DNA from: Rhynchopus sp. YZ270_cl-10
Lineage: Eukaryota > Euglenozoa > Diplonemea > Diplonemida > Diplonemidae
Length of the DNA: 64,000 nt
Direction of reading: 5' to 3'
Assembly (NCBI GenBank): GCA_964035575.1
Contig: OZ037842.1
Location: 1 to 64,000, forward strand
Position numbers and translations under genes: made by a program. A model generated the notes under the pieces. The model did not search any database. It had not been told where the DNA came from and saw nothing but the letters and a program-made list of their open reading frames with translations. Of this stretch, positions 41,041 through 53,052 are shown piece by piece. The stretch's first letter is position 1, and every line of letters begins with the position of its first letter.

Positions 41041-44000
41041 TTTATTTTTGAAAAGTCCCTGGAAGTGAGTGGGTTGCTGGGGATGAGAGAAAAATATTTC
41101 AACTTAGATTTGCCTATATTTTGAAAAACATGGAACAAGACATGCAATATAAAACTGAGCCACAAGAAAATACGGGGAAAATGACTGTAGGTATTTGTGA
41201 TACTCCTTCGCGTGTACACACAAACGAGGTTCTCCCCATCCCGTCAAGAGTCTGGCGATCACCAGACAACGTGTCTTGTATATCTTCTCCTTGTTAGGCC
41301 GCAAAGCAGTCTGTCAAGGATCTTACAAGTGGGGTAAGCTTCTCACCTACCATGGGAAGTAAAAGAAAGGGGTTCTCGCAAGGAAACTTGCCGTCAAAAA
41401 AATCAAGAATACTAGAAATATAAAATATAGACAAACACATACACAACATGTGTGCTCACATGAATGGGAGCGGATGCCTCCAAAACAAGAAAGGAATAGA
41501 CAAAGGCAGTACAAAAAATATATTGAGAAAACCCATCACGGCGGCGAGATTGTTGGGCAGAAAACGTGTTCTATCATCTACACATTAACTCGCTTTCCAT
41601 TCTTGGGTTTTCTTTCGCATGACTCAAAACTGGGCTGCGCATGAATCACGTCGACTTAATGTGCTCTGATTTCCGCAGATGTAAAATACATGAACAAGTG
41701 GCTTCTATTTAAGACGAGGCCACCTGGATGGTTAGCTACTAGGATTTGGCATCTGTGGAGGAAGCACCTACCAACACCATTTCAGACCTTCGGAAGAATA
41801 AACCACGAAGGAAACGCTTATGATGTGGCACTGTCTTGACAATGTAAAAACACACAGTTTATTTTCTATTTGCACAATGTACCCTACAAAAAAACTAGAG
41901 CACTATAAAAACCCCCCCGACACCAAACACCCCCGATACCACTCTGGAAGCGTTGGGCTAGTAAGTAGTAGTCGTGTATCAGACGCAGGCACTGCCCCTG
42001 GTGATGTAATAATAATCGTTGGTTTGGAGCAGAAATTACATCGACATTGCCAACAGTCCAGACCCCAACACAGCACAAATGTTTAGACAAAAAACCACGT
42101 TTGAATTTTTGTATTCCGTGCACACTCCTTTGATGTACATGACAAACCACTTATGGGGAGTATGGGATTAGAGGAGTAGCTTTGGCGCACCCCCCGGATT
42201 AGGGAAAAGGGAAAAGGGAAAAGGGAAAAGGGTAAAAAGCCCCAAAAAAAAAACACCAGGGTACCCCACTTTTGGGGAGTTTGTGCGGCTTTTACCATGT
42301 ACACCATGAACGCTTCTTCTATTCAACAAGGGTGCCGCGATCTTCCCCTCACCCCCCCTCCCCTAATCTCCAAAGAAGACTGACCGAAACGTACACACAC
42401 ATAGAATAAGAATATATAAAGATTGTGTATTTTTTTGCAAAAAATAAAATACAATCAGAGAAAAAGATGGGGTTTTTTTTCCGCCGTTTCCGGTTTTTCT
42501 GGTTTTCAAAAAAAAATTCACGCGCCTTCGGCACGCGAAACCTCCACATTACACGCTCGCCTGGGTATGGTCCCCTCAACCCACCCGGTCCTCAACCAGG
42601 GGCCACACCTGACAGCGGTATATTCACTGCGGTTTTGAAAGGCTCTTCTGGACAGAGACGAACTCAAGAATCAACCAAACCCACCCCGTGTGTTATTTTA
42701 TTTTTACGCCCTTCGGGAAACCCGGGAAAACCAGAAACCAGACCCCATCTCGACCCTGAACAAAGAAAAGAGCACATCAATGTCCACAAATGTGAAAAAA
42801 AAAAAAAAGGGTGTCTGCACAGATATCTTTACTAACTAAATGAAAGACTACAAGGAGTGAAATCTTGTGCAGCGCAGTGCACCCGAAAAAAAAGGTAATA
42901 AACTTTCATATTCAAAGAGAAAGCACAACGACGTTCAAAAAGGAATTTTTTTTTTTTTTGGTGCTTGAAACGCCTTCGGCTCAGGCCATGGAAGGCGCTC
43001 CTCTCACTGGTTGCCAATAATTCGCCAATGCTCATACGGAAACACCGAGACGGGATCTAAGGTGTATCCGCTCATTGCACTGGGGATCAGAAGGGTAGAG
43101 ACACAGCAATGAACGGGAGCCCATCGCAGTTGTGTTTGCACGTTGCGTTGTCTTCAAAAGCCTATGCAGGAACGATACCGTACGCAAGCACAGACGAGAG
43201 AAAAGACACCTTTGCCGTGCGCCCACTATAAGATAATAGTAATACATGGAAAACTCTGCTGCCGTTTTAAACGCTTTGACACACTGCCAAAAAACGGACC
43301 TCAGCAACAACATTTGGGGCAAAAGAGGCAAAAAAAAGGAAACAAAGATGGTCAAAGTTGAGACCCATGTCAGGGCAAGAGAGGGATGAACGTCATGGTA
43401 TAGAGCCAATCGATCCGCTGTCCTTAGCCTCAGAGAGACGAAACAGTGTATGGTGTTTTGACGGTGTTTTAAGGTTTTATATTCTCCACTTCACTGGTGG
43501 GGAAACGTTGTGACTTTTTTTTTTGGAAAAAAAAAATCAAACAGAATACAAAGATACAAAACCAGGGTGTTAACTAATTTTGGAACTTTCCTGGAAAATT
43601 TTTTGCCTCCCGTGGAAACAAAAATTCTCCTCGAAGAAAAAAAAAGGGGCGTTTTCAGCCCCAAGCCCTGAACGAACCAGAAACATCTTTTTTTTCCCGA
43701 AAAAAAAGACCAAAATCTTAAACCTTTACTGGGAGGGGGATGAATACAAGCCCCCGGTAAAGGTCTTGTATTCACCATTCAGCTTTGGGGGGCAAAACTG
43801 ACTGATCGATGTGTAGTGCATCCGGAAACTGCCGGGTGCACATCATCTCTATGAACAACGCACATCTGCTTACCCAATAAGCTGCTAGAGGAGCAGCCTC
43901 TACAGGTGCAAGATGCCTCATCACTTACACGGCACGGTAGTCAGCAAAACGACAACCCAAATAATATGGCATATGACCCCAGAGTTTTTTGGATTGTCAA

Positions 44001-45467
44001 CTAACAACTCAAACATGACTGTCGCAAAGACATCTCACATGCAAATAAGGTTGTCAATGGCATGTCATTTGGGTTGTCATTCCGCACCGTGTAGGGGCTT
44101 AGGGGGACTATTCTTTTCTTAAATTTTGCTCTGCAACAGCAGGACTTACAAAATAAAAGACACGCGCAAAAAACAAAGCACGAAACAAAGAAGAGAAATG
44201 GAAAGAGCAAACGCCTGGTCTGGCGATGGTGCCTCAAAAAAAAATATCGAGACGCTCTTCAGGAAAAGCCCTAAAGAGGATCGTTTTGGGAGACAACGAA
44301 CGAGGTGTTCCCCCGTTGTTGAAATAGGAACGGGACATTGGCTTCGTTTTGCGGGGGGGGGAAGGAAACAAAATTTGGAGCCGAAAAAGTTGAAAAAGAA
44401 AAAAAGAAAGAAAAATTGAAAGATGAATATGCCTCACATACATACGCCTCTAAGAAAAAAATAAGGAAATATGTACCAGGTACGCACACTGCTGTAGCGT
44501 CCTAAAAACAAGCATGTCCTTAAATCGGGGAAAAATCAGGGATTTTATGATTTTCAAATCGCAAAATTTTCGCGCTGCGCGCGAAAATTTTTCGCGCACA
44601 ACTGGAGAAGATATTCTTTTTGCTGTTGTAGGGCCGCAGTGCGGATGGTCATATTTTTCTCTTCCCCCACCCCAGTGTCTTATCCAGGAATCCAGATTTC
44701 AAGGGGGTCAGCTTGTTTTGTTGCCCAATATTATTTCCAGCGCTGCTGACCAGGGAACATTGGGAGCTGTATATAAAATGGCGCCGCAGGCGAAAAAAAA
44801 TTTGGAGCGGGGTGTAAAAATCTAGCTTTTTACACCACAGAGTCACTCAACGAACCCTTTTTTGCGGAGCAAAAAAGGGAAAATGGCGCCGCAGACAAAA
44901 AATTTTTAGGATACAGCTTTCATGGTGCGGTCAGCAACCCAGTTCCCCAGGGAACTCCCGTGGTTCAACCACGTTTCTACCATTACTCTTTTGACCCCCC
45001 CGGGCGCCCCCATTTCAAAAAGACACTACCCCATGTCCATACGAAAAATTTTTCACCTGCAAAAATAAAATTTTCTTATAGAAAATCCCAAATCGCAAAC
45101 CGGATTTAGAGGACAGCATGCCTAAAAAATACAAAAAAAAAAAAAAAAAAAAACGTGACATGATGCAGAGTGCCCAGCATTTGTAGCAAGGAGGGTGTTG
45201 AACCACATCGCCTGCCTCCAACTAGTTGGTCACAGTTTAAAATGGAATATACAGTAAAACGAAATGATAGAGGACGGGAAAATTACACATACGGGTGGGG
45301 GAGCAAGAAACGGGAGAAGAACGAGAAAGGGGAAAAAAAAACGAAAAAAAACAAAAACAAAAACGAAGACTGTAGAGTAAGAATAAATACTGATGTGCGT
45401 CTGACCCTGCACGTAATGGTGTACATTTGCAAAACACCCACGACAGGTTTGATTGACATTTAGCAAT
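41041..45467. other. Long intergenic interval
   Basis: No gene supported in 4.4 kb. Contents: a G/A-rich tandem AAAGGG stretch near 42205-42235, palindromic GCCTTCGGC motifs at about 42520 and 42970, a foldback at 43933, a hairpin GAATACAAG/CTTGTATTC near 43741-43771, a weak stem-loop family member at 44421, and AAAATGGCGCCGCAG motifs near 44777 and 44880. Confidence 0.5.
43933..44091. repeat. Foldback element, about 160 bp
   Basis: Ends CACGGTAG and CGCACCGTG are inverted. GACAACCCAAAT at 43951-43962 is exactly complementary to ATTTGGGTTGTC at 44067-44078, and ATGGCAT/GGCATGTC extend the match imperfectly. MITE-like. Confidence 0.75.
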
Positions 45468-48400
45468 CTATTGGATTGTTGGCTTTACCCTTTCGCGGGA
45501 ACCACCAGTGTGTTCCTCCAAGAACTCGCACACGAGGCCCATGGTACGGTCACCCTCGACGTGCAGGTGGGCGGAAATCAGTTTGTAGTTAGACTCGGTG
45601 AAGGCAACGGTGTACTCTTCGCCCCACAGCCAGTCTTGCTCGTCGCCCTTCAAGAAGTCCATCTGGTACACGGTCAGCTGCTCGGACAGAGACGACGAAA
45701 TGTGCAAACGGCTGACAGGCCGGATGACCCCCTGCATCATGTGGTCCGTCAGCAGCGACAGCTTCTGTGAATACGAAGCAACGCACGCAAAACACTTGAA
45801 GTGCTCCGCCTCCAGAACCAGCGAATGTGCAATGTTGATCGGCGTCCCCACAACAGTCATGAACTTCTGCGATCCTGTCCCAACCATGCCACACACAACG
45901 CTGCCGGCGCATATCCCCATCGCCGCTGAGTAGCCGTGCTTCAAGAAGTGCTCCTGAGACAACTCAACAAAGCGAGACGCCAACAGCATGTGCGACCCAA
46001 CGTTCTGAGTGGGGACAGTGTTCCACCCAACAATAAGGCTCGTGTTGTGTGCAGCAATGACATTGCCCTTGGTTCTTTCCAGGTGCACGAGAACAGAGTT
46101 GAATGCACCCGAAAGCATCTCCGCAGTTTCGCCCTCGAAGGCATCGACGAAGCTCATGTCCATGCAACACACTGTTGCGCTTGCAACAACGCTGAAGGAG
46201 TTTGACGTGCCACGGTCGCCAAAGGAGCGCACAGTTGTTGTGTCACAGAAGGGGTTCTTCCCTGGCGAGCCTGCCAACTGCTGGCGTGCCTGTGGGCGAG
46301 CAATCTGCCTTTCGTGGAGGTGCATCAACACATCCTCACGCCTGCCTTCCAGTGTGCGTGGCAAAAGGATCGACAGGTCGTGTGTGCCGCTGAATCCCTT
46401 TAGCGTGGTGTTAGGCAGCTCTACAATGACAAGCTCCTTGTACTGGTCACGGTCCTCCTGCAGCTTCTCCAGCACGCCCCCAGCAACACACACAGATCCT
46501 CCCACACCAGCCGCTTCGAGCCGTGCCGCCTTGTTCACAGTTGAGCCAAAGTAGTCCACACGCCCTGTGAGGGTGTTCGTCTCTGTACTCACCGGCCCAC
46601 TGTGGATCCCGATGCGCACGCGAAGACCCTTCCAATACGAGCCGATCTGCCTACTGGCAGGGTGCGTGTGCAGGTTCGGTGGCCACAGCTCGCTCTGCAG
46701 AAGCGCAAACTGGAAGTCAAGCGCAAACCTAAGCGCCTGATGGTCTGTGTCGAAGGTCACCATAAACGCGTCGCCAATGGTTTTGACCTCGTACCCGTTG
46801 TTCTTCACAATTGCCTTGCGTGCAAGGGTGTTGTGGATGTTCAGCGCTGTCTGCATGTCGTTTGCAAAAGACTCCCACAACTCCGTTGAGCGCTGAATGT
46901 CAGTGAAGACGACAGCAGCAAACTGTGTGTCCAGCCCTGGGGCAAACCTGTCGGGGGGGAAGTTGCCGCTGTCTTCGAGAGATTCGCAGTGCTTGGCAAG
47001 AAGGGAGCGTGGGAGGTAGCGTTTGTACTCAGCAAGGTTGTCGATGATCTGGATGAAGGAGCTGACAATCTCGGAGGGGTTCTGTATGTCACGTATATCC
47101 TTCAGGTCCTCAAGCTGCATGCGTGCGATGCTGGTTGCGCACCGCATTGCGACTGCTGTCTCTGAGTGTAGTTCTGTGATCTTCGACCTGTCGCGAAGCA
47201 CTCGTGTGCACACTAGCGGGACTGCAATCACCAGCACGCCACCGACAATCGCCGATACGATAATCGCAATCAGGATGTTTGAACTCTCATCCTCGAGAGG
47301 GCAGTGAACGTTCCCAAAGCCAGAGTTCGTGTAGCCGCTCGGGCAGGGCGTGCACGAGGAGGCACCTTCCTCGGAGAAGGTGTCCTGTGCACACTCCGTA
47401 CACTCCGCAGCACCGTCCTCTGCGCTGTATGTGCCGGCAGGACACTTCGAGCATTCCTTCACACCTTCGACAATGTCGGTTACGTTTGAGTACATCCCAG
47501 CCAGGCAGGGGTGGCACTCAATTCTATAGGACGGAATCGTTTGGTTGATGTCCTCCACGTAGCGCGTACCACTGGGGCAGGCATCCCCAAAGTGGCTGAG
47601 CTGGCCCACGTCGGTGATGCCCTCAACGAGATACGTCATGTTCACCTGCAGGTAGTAGTCATCGATGCACGTAGCGTTCAGCTCCTGCTGCACAAACTTG
47701 CCTTCATCGTTCCAGATGGGGTAACAGAACGGGTCCCACCCGCCCTTCAGCTTTTCCACCGACTCTTCGAACAGGGAACGTGTATCGGAGCTCACACGGA
47801 AAGAGGGGTCGTAGTTCACAGACACGCCACTAGGGTATCCGTACCAAATGCCATGGTTCCCGTCGCGGAAGTTCCCCGTGTAGGAGCGGTTAATCATCTC
47901 CTTGTAGATTGGACCCCAGTTGAAGTTGGACGACGTCAGGACAGACTCCCCAATGAACTTCCTCCCATCTGTGTTCGCAGCCACGCTTGTGATGTTCACC
48001 TCTTTCGCGTACTTGGAGCCCTCCTGCGTGTTGGTGTGGTATGCAATGACATCGCACCCAAGCAGGTGCATGCGGCGTGCTGCCTCGCGCTCCTTCACAG
48101 GGTCGTAGAAGGTTCCGATCCACATCACCACCACGTCCACTTTGTGCTCCACGTATGTACTGTTCACAATGGCACCGGCACCCACCTGCGCACCGAGGTA
48201 GAAAGCGTTGGCAGACCTGTACACCTCAGCGATGGGGAGGGACGAGATGTAGGAGACGCGGTTCGTCTTCGTCTCGCCGCCTGCCACCACACCCGACACG
48301 TACTTGCTGTGGTACACACGTCCATGCGCAGTGGCGAAGTTGTCGAGACCTGAGTGGTACCCTGTCATGTGCACAAAGTCCATATTCGGGTGGGAGCGTG

Positions 48401-48779
48401 CTGCAGCAAAGGTCTGGTCGTGGTATGTGAAGGACGTGCTGAAGACCATGTCGTAGCCGTCTGCACTGATCTGCCCCATGAGGTCTAATGCGTTGCCGGG
48501 CTCAACGTTCTCGAAGATCTCTGTCCTCAGCGAGTCGCCCCGATCCACCATGTACGGCCGCAGCTCATCGTGTGCCCGAATGCGCCCTTCGTTGTGGGTG
48601 TACGACCACCCGAAGTCCGAGATCACTCCGTTGTACAAGAACGCAACCTTGAATTCTCTGCACAGCACTGCTGGGAGGAGCAGGATGCCCAGCAGTGCGG
48701 GGTACATAGTCGTCATGCTGCCGCCAAAAGGAGCGACAAAACAACAAAACACCTGATGGGTTGTGGTTGTGGTGGCCAT
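45468..48779 (-). CDS. Receptor adenylate cyclase with Bmp/PnrA-type ectodomain
   Basis: Predicted to make cAMP at the inner membrane face in response to an extracellular ligand. 1103 aa from the ATG in a CACCATGG context; an ATG 12 codons upstream is possible. A hydrophobic leader (MYPALLGILLLPAVLC) precedes a basic-membrane-protein-type periplasmic-binding domain (KVAFLYNGVISDFGWSYTHN) to about 345. A cysteine-rich repeat follows at about 418-490 (CPAGTYSAEDGAAECTEC), then a span at about 501-525 and the family juxtamembrane module ending YLPRSL. The class III catalytic domain keeps metal aspartates D627 (VVFTDIQ) and D670 (KTIGDAF), adenine-specifying K666 and D742, and an Asn/Arg motif (STVNKAARLE), so it is an adenylate rather than guanylate cyclase. 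A second, degenerate cyclase domain follows, lacking the second aspartate. No intron is needed. Confidence 0.92.
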   Translation of the reverse strand: MATTTTTHQVFCCFVAPFGGSMTTMYPALLGILLLPAVLCREFKVAFLYNGVISDFGWSYTHNEGRIRAHDELRPYMVDRGDSLRTEIFENVEPGNALDLMGQISADGYDMVFSTSFTYHDQTFAAARSHPNMDFVHMTGYHSGLDNFATAHGRVYHSKYVSGVVAGGETKTNRVSYISSLPIAEVYRSANAFYLGAQVGAGAIVNSTYVEHKVDVVVMWIGTFYDPVKEREAARRMHLLGCDVIAYHTNTQEGSKYAKEVNITSVAANTDGRKFIGESVLTSSNFNWGPIYKEMINRSYTGNFRDGNHGIWYGYPSGVSVNYDPSFRVSSDTRSLFEESVEKLKGGWDPFCYPIWNDEGKFVQQELNATCIDDYYLQVNMTYLVEGITDVGQLSHFGDACPSGTRYVEDINQTIPSYRIECHPCLAGMYSNVTDIVEGVKECSKCPAGTYSAEDGAAECTECAQDTFSEEGASSCTPCPSGYTNSGFGNVHCPLEDESSNILIAIIVSAIVGGVLVIAVPLVCTRVLRDRSKITELHSETAVAMRCATSIARMQLEDLKDIRDIQNPSEIVSSFIQIIDNLAEYKRYLPRSLLAKHCESLEDSGNFPPDRFAPGLDTQFAAVVFTDIQRSTELWESFANDMQTALNIHNTLARKAIVKNNGYEVKTIGDAFMVTFDTDHQALRFALDFQFALLQSELWPPNLHTHPASRQIGSYWKGLRVRIGIHSGPVSTETNTLTGRVDYFGSTVNKAARLEAAGVGGSVCVAGGVLEKLQEDRDQYKELVIVELPNTTLKGFSGTHDLSILLPRTLEGRREDVLMHLHERQIARPQARQQLAGSPGKNPFCDTTTVRSFGDRGTSNSFSVVASATVCCMDMSFVDAFEGETAEMLSGAFNSVLVHLERTKGNVIAAHNTSLIVGWNTVPTQNVGSHMLLASRFVELSQEHFLKHGYSAAMGICAGSVVCGMVGTGSQKFMTVVGTPINIAHSLVLEAEHFKCFACVASYSQKLSLLTDHMMQGVIRPVSRLHISSSLSEQLTVYQMDFLKGDEQDWLWGEEYTVAFTESNYKLISAHLHVEGDRTMGLVCEFLEEHTGGSRERVKPTIQ

Positions 48780-50044
48780 GGTGGGGTGCTGGTAACGTAA
48801 AAAACTCATCTGCATCCTTTTTTTTGTTTACGAGCCGAATCATGAACGTGAAAGCACCTCCTCCTTCGGGGCGTTGCCACCAATTAAGTGCAGCTTTTCC
48901 CCAAAAGTAGATTCCCAACTAAAAATAAGCGAAAAAAACAAAGTATAGTGAAGTTGTCGCAAGGGAAAGCATGACTCAAAAGATGAAAATCCTCACACAA
49001 TTCAGAGGAAAAAAAATTTCTGTAAGATCCCAAGCCTCGCATGCTTGCCATCTTACCTAAAAATAATGATACGACAATGTGGACGGAAGCATGTAGTTTT
49101 TGGTCATATGGACCACGAATAAGAACCGGAGACAAAAAAAAAAAAACCGAAAATCATTTGAAAAAAAAGAGCAACAATAATTCAACAGCTTTCTATTCAG
49201 GAACAGAAAGACAAAAATGTGTGAGTTGAGGGAGAAAAAGGTTGAATTGAAACGGGCTGTGCAAGGGTTTTGCCGTTACAAAGAGAAAAAAAGAAGGGCC
49301 AGACAGAGACGAATACACGAGGTGCTGGATTCATACCGATGGACTGTCCCCTCGTAATATGAATTGTTTTGCAACACTTCCCTTTCGACGAGGACCTCGA
49401 TGGCGTCCTGTGTGCCACAACAGATGAGTTATCAGAGGTAGCATTTTCCGCTGCCTTAGAAAGGAAAACATTAGGTGCGCCATCTATGATCGTCTCCGTG
49501 AGACGCGACAGGCTGTGAGCTTGTGAGAGACTGCGAGAGACTGTAAGACGTTGAGAGCTACTGAAAAAAGCTCTCCCCGTTCATAGCTGGTCCAAACAGA
49601 GTTCAAAAACAAAAAGTAAATACAAAAATCACAAAAAGAAAGTTGGTGGTACACATGCTTCGTGGATGAACCCCTGCGGTGCCCTCAAAAGAAGGAAAGC
49701 AGACCGAGACAAAACTCACTCTGATCAGTGTGTAATTTTTATTGTCCCTTTTGTCAAAATCTCTTTGTTTTCTTTTTGCCTAGTTTTCTTGCATTTCTTA
49801 TGATTCTTGTACCTTCTCTGTTTTGGTTGTTAGATACGCTCAATCGCCTATAGTTCTGTGAAAAGCACGAAACTCCTTTTCATGTGTATCTATGGAAAAC
49901 AGTATCATATGTGGTACCAGGGCGCATTCCCACTCCATTCGGTTTTCTCTTACTTAGAAAAAAATTGTATTACAACAGCCCGCTCGTGACGGTGTACCTA
50001 CACTGTCACGAGCCAAAAAATAAACAGGCAGCACTACTTTTTTT
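48780..50044. other. Intergenic interval
   Basis: Just upstream of the cyclase start the minus strand reads TTTTTTACGTTACCAG, a possible splice acceptor. A plus-strand frame near 49390-49515 has acidic, protein-like composition (FDEDLDGVLCATTDELSEVA) but is short and has no start context. A-rich DNA makes up the rest. Confidence 0.4.
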
Positions 50045-53000
50045 TTACATTTTTTCATGCACTGAAAAAGATCCTTTTCACTATTAGGTGAAAGACACGC
50101 ACAAAAAACCCCATTGACCCCACAACCTTTTACCCCCCTACCCTACTTACCATTCGGTGAGTCAGTGTTTTCTGACGAGAGCGTCTCGAAGGTGCCTACG
50201 GTCATGTACGGGACGACCTGCGACTCCTCGAGGCGGCCCTGCATCGTGAGGAGAAGTCTGTCCCCTTCCTGTAGACAGCCGATGTCGACGCTGAAGACCT
50301 GCTCGTCGCGTTTGCAGACCCTCTGTGCGAAGGGGCGGTACAGGTAGCCACTCCGCTTCAGCATGCTCACCATATGCGTGTCGCGCGATGTGTACAGAAA
50401 CGGACGATCGTCGCCCGTCAGCTGCGACAGCGCCAACGAGCAGTGCGTCGCCCCCGTCGCTGTGATGAAGCGCTGGTCCTGTGTCCCGACGTACCCACTC
50501 AACACACCACCCGTGCACACTCCACAACGGATCTGCTGTGAGCGGATGATGAGGCCCACACAGCGGAAGCAACTTTCGACGTGCGACACGCACTTCTTCG
50601 TCGCGTTCCACCCCGCAATGACATACGCCCCGACTACAGTCGCGATTACGCCGTCAGTGCGCCCCAGACACGACACCGCTGTCGTGACGAAGGAGTTGAG
50701 CATTGCTGTGGCGGTACGCGGCAGCTGTTCATCAACATCGTGGACGATGCTCGCCACTGTTGCGCTGTCGATGCTGCGCAGGGTGCCCGAGATGTGCACC
50801 AGTGCAGAGGTACGCTGTGCACCGTTAGCCCGCCGCTGTGCCGAGCTTGTGGCCGAGTGTCCGCTCGCACTGAGCGATGCACTGTTGGTGCGCGGCAGCT
50901 TCTCCACCTCCAGGATTGTCTCTGCCCGTTCGGAAAGCGATGTCGGGATCAGAAGTGTGATGTGCACAGGCTCTGCAATCCCCTTGAGTGTGCGGTCGCC
51001 CAAGGGCACCTCCAACGCACCGTGGCAGTCCTGTGAGGTGGCACGCGAGGTGGCAACCGACACAGCACCACCCGCACACCACGACTGGATGCGTGCAGCA
51101 CGGTTCACAGTGGGCCCGAGGTAGTCTGCTCTGCCTGTGGCATCGATCTCCGTGTTGATGGGGCCGTAGTGCACACCGATGCGCACGCGGATGACGTGCC
51201 CGTCTGCGGCAAGCGACTCGGGCCACGCCACCTTGGCCAGCTCCTCTTGCACAAAGAGGCCAAAGCCAACACCGGCGTGCATGCTGTCGAAGGTCACCAT
51301 GAAGGCATCGCCGATCGTCTTCACCTCGTATCCATTCCACTCCACTATGCAGGCCCGGATCGTGAAGTTGTGCATCTCGAGCGCCGTCTTCATGCCTTCG
51401 AGGCTGTGCTCCCAGAGGTACGTCGAGCCTTCGATGTCGGTGAACACGACTGCTGCTTCGCCGTTCTCAACACCTGGGGGGTCACGTTTGAGCAGCGGGT
51501 TGAAGTGCTCGTGGTCCACGTTGAAGATGACCTGCGGTAGGAAGGACTTGTACTCAACCATGTTGGAAACCAGGTGCCGTGTGGCGTTGCGCATCAGCTT
51601 CATCTCCGTGATGCGTATCGGCAGGTTCTCGATGACAGCAGACGCCGACTCGGTGTCCATGGAGGCTACGTTTGAGATAGCAAGGGACAGCTGCTTCATC
51701 GGCAGTGCAATGAAAACCAACTCCACACCCGCAATCGTGATGTCAATCAGCAGCACCAGCACAGAGAACACCACCAAGTACAGAATGGCGGCGTTCACCT
51801 TCCCCTGCACAGAGCTCACAGGACGCATCCACAGCAGCTCAAGGTCCTCATGGCTGTGTATCCTGCTCATGAAGATCTCCGTGCCCTTGCACGTCTTCTT
51901 CGCAAACGAACCAAACTTCATGTCTGCACTCTTACTGAACGCCTCGCGCAGAGACGCAGAAAGGTTCCCCACAGAAAACGAACACCTCAAGTTCAGTTCG
52001 TTGATCTGCGTAATGACTTTACTTTCACTCGGCTGGCACCAGTCTGGGATCATCGGCCCTTCTGTGGAGGCATATATGATCTCCGTCCGTCTGTCCACGA
52101 GAAGCACCGTTGTGTCTGGGTGCTCTAGTCTGTAGGTGTCGAAGGGCGGTTGGAAGGACTTAAAAAGAAACCCGACCCAGACTGACATGTGTTTATAGCC
52201 GTGCCAAGGGTGTGGTGGCGGGGGTGGTACGAAGAAGGCTTGGAACTCTGCGTAGGAGTAGAGGTTCTGGTCGGATGCGTACCAGCGACGTGGCTTCCAC
52301 CAACGTGCGGCGATTGCGTCGCCGGGAGGTGTGCCCCAGACGTAGTGCTCGTTGGACACACCGGGGACACCCATGCCGCGTCCTGTGAGCTCCCAGTCGT
52401 ACACAAACTCTTGGAGCTCGCCTGTATCCCTGCCGATTTTGTAGCTGGGCACTGTCATGACACCGGTGCCGTTTGTGACTGTGAACATCTTTTCCGGCAG
52501 GTGGTCCCCGTACACCCCGAAGACGAGCTCTTGCGAGCCGTTACGCAGGACGTCGCCCCAGACGCCTGCGTAGAAGCCTGACGAGTCGTTCTGGTTGAAT
52601 GTTTCGAGCTGAACTGTTGAGTCGTACAACTCAGCCTGGCTCGACACCTGCGCGAAGGTGATAGAGCGCACGAGAGACGACCACTCGCTCACATTGCCTG
52701 TGGAGACACGCTCTTTTGAGTAGACAATACGCTTCAGGGTGTCCGCCGCCTCCTCCACCTTCGTGAGCTTCCCACGCACCTTGTCCTTCAGGAACGAAAG
52801 CTCCCCTGCACTGGTCTCGCGCACGCTGTCCTCAAGTGCCTCAACGCCTTGGAGGTACATGATCAGTCCACCCGCAATGGACGCTACTGTGCTCAGCAGA
52901 CTTGCCACAAGGATGACAGAGCACACGGAGACATGGAACTTTGTCTTCTTCGGCGCGACGCACACGTTGTCGTCCCCTTCATAGCTGCCCCTCTCATCGG

Positions 53001-53052
53001 AGAGGAATAAGGGCGGGACCGGGACTGGGAGGGAATCACTCAGGTCGCTCAT
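50045..53052 (-). CDS. Receptor adenylate cyclase with Cache-like ectodomain; two exons proposed
   Basis: Predicted cAMP-producing sensor. A short cytosolic N terminus leads to span 1 at about 40-66, an extracellular region of about 350 aa with Cache-like sensor features and several N-glycosylation sequons, span 2 at about 418-447, and a juxtamembrane helix ending EYKSFLPQVIF. The class III domain keeps D539 (VVFTDIEGST) and D582 (KTIGDAF), K578 and D643 for adenine, and PTVNRAARI. A second cyclase-like domain lacks the metal residues. The frame would end six codons after TDSP inside GGTAAGTAGGG, a good 5' splice site. Splicing from 50151 to TCTTTTTCAG at 50062 adds only five residues and a stop at 50045. 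The small second exon is inference; exon 1 is firm. Confidence 0.88.

Noticed and set aside
42550-42640. tRNA-like or other structured RNA
   Set aside because: GGTTGAGGACC only vaguely resembles a B box; no cloverleaf can be drawn.
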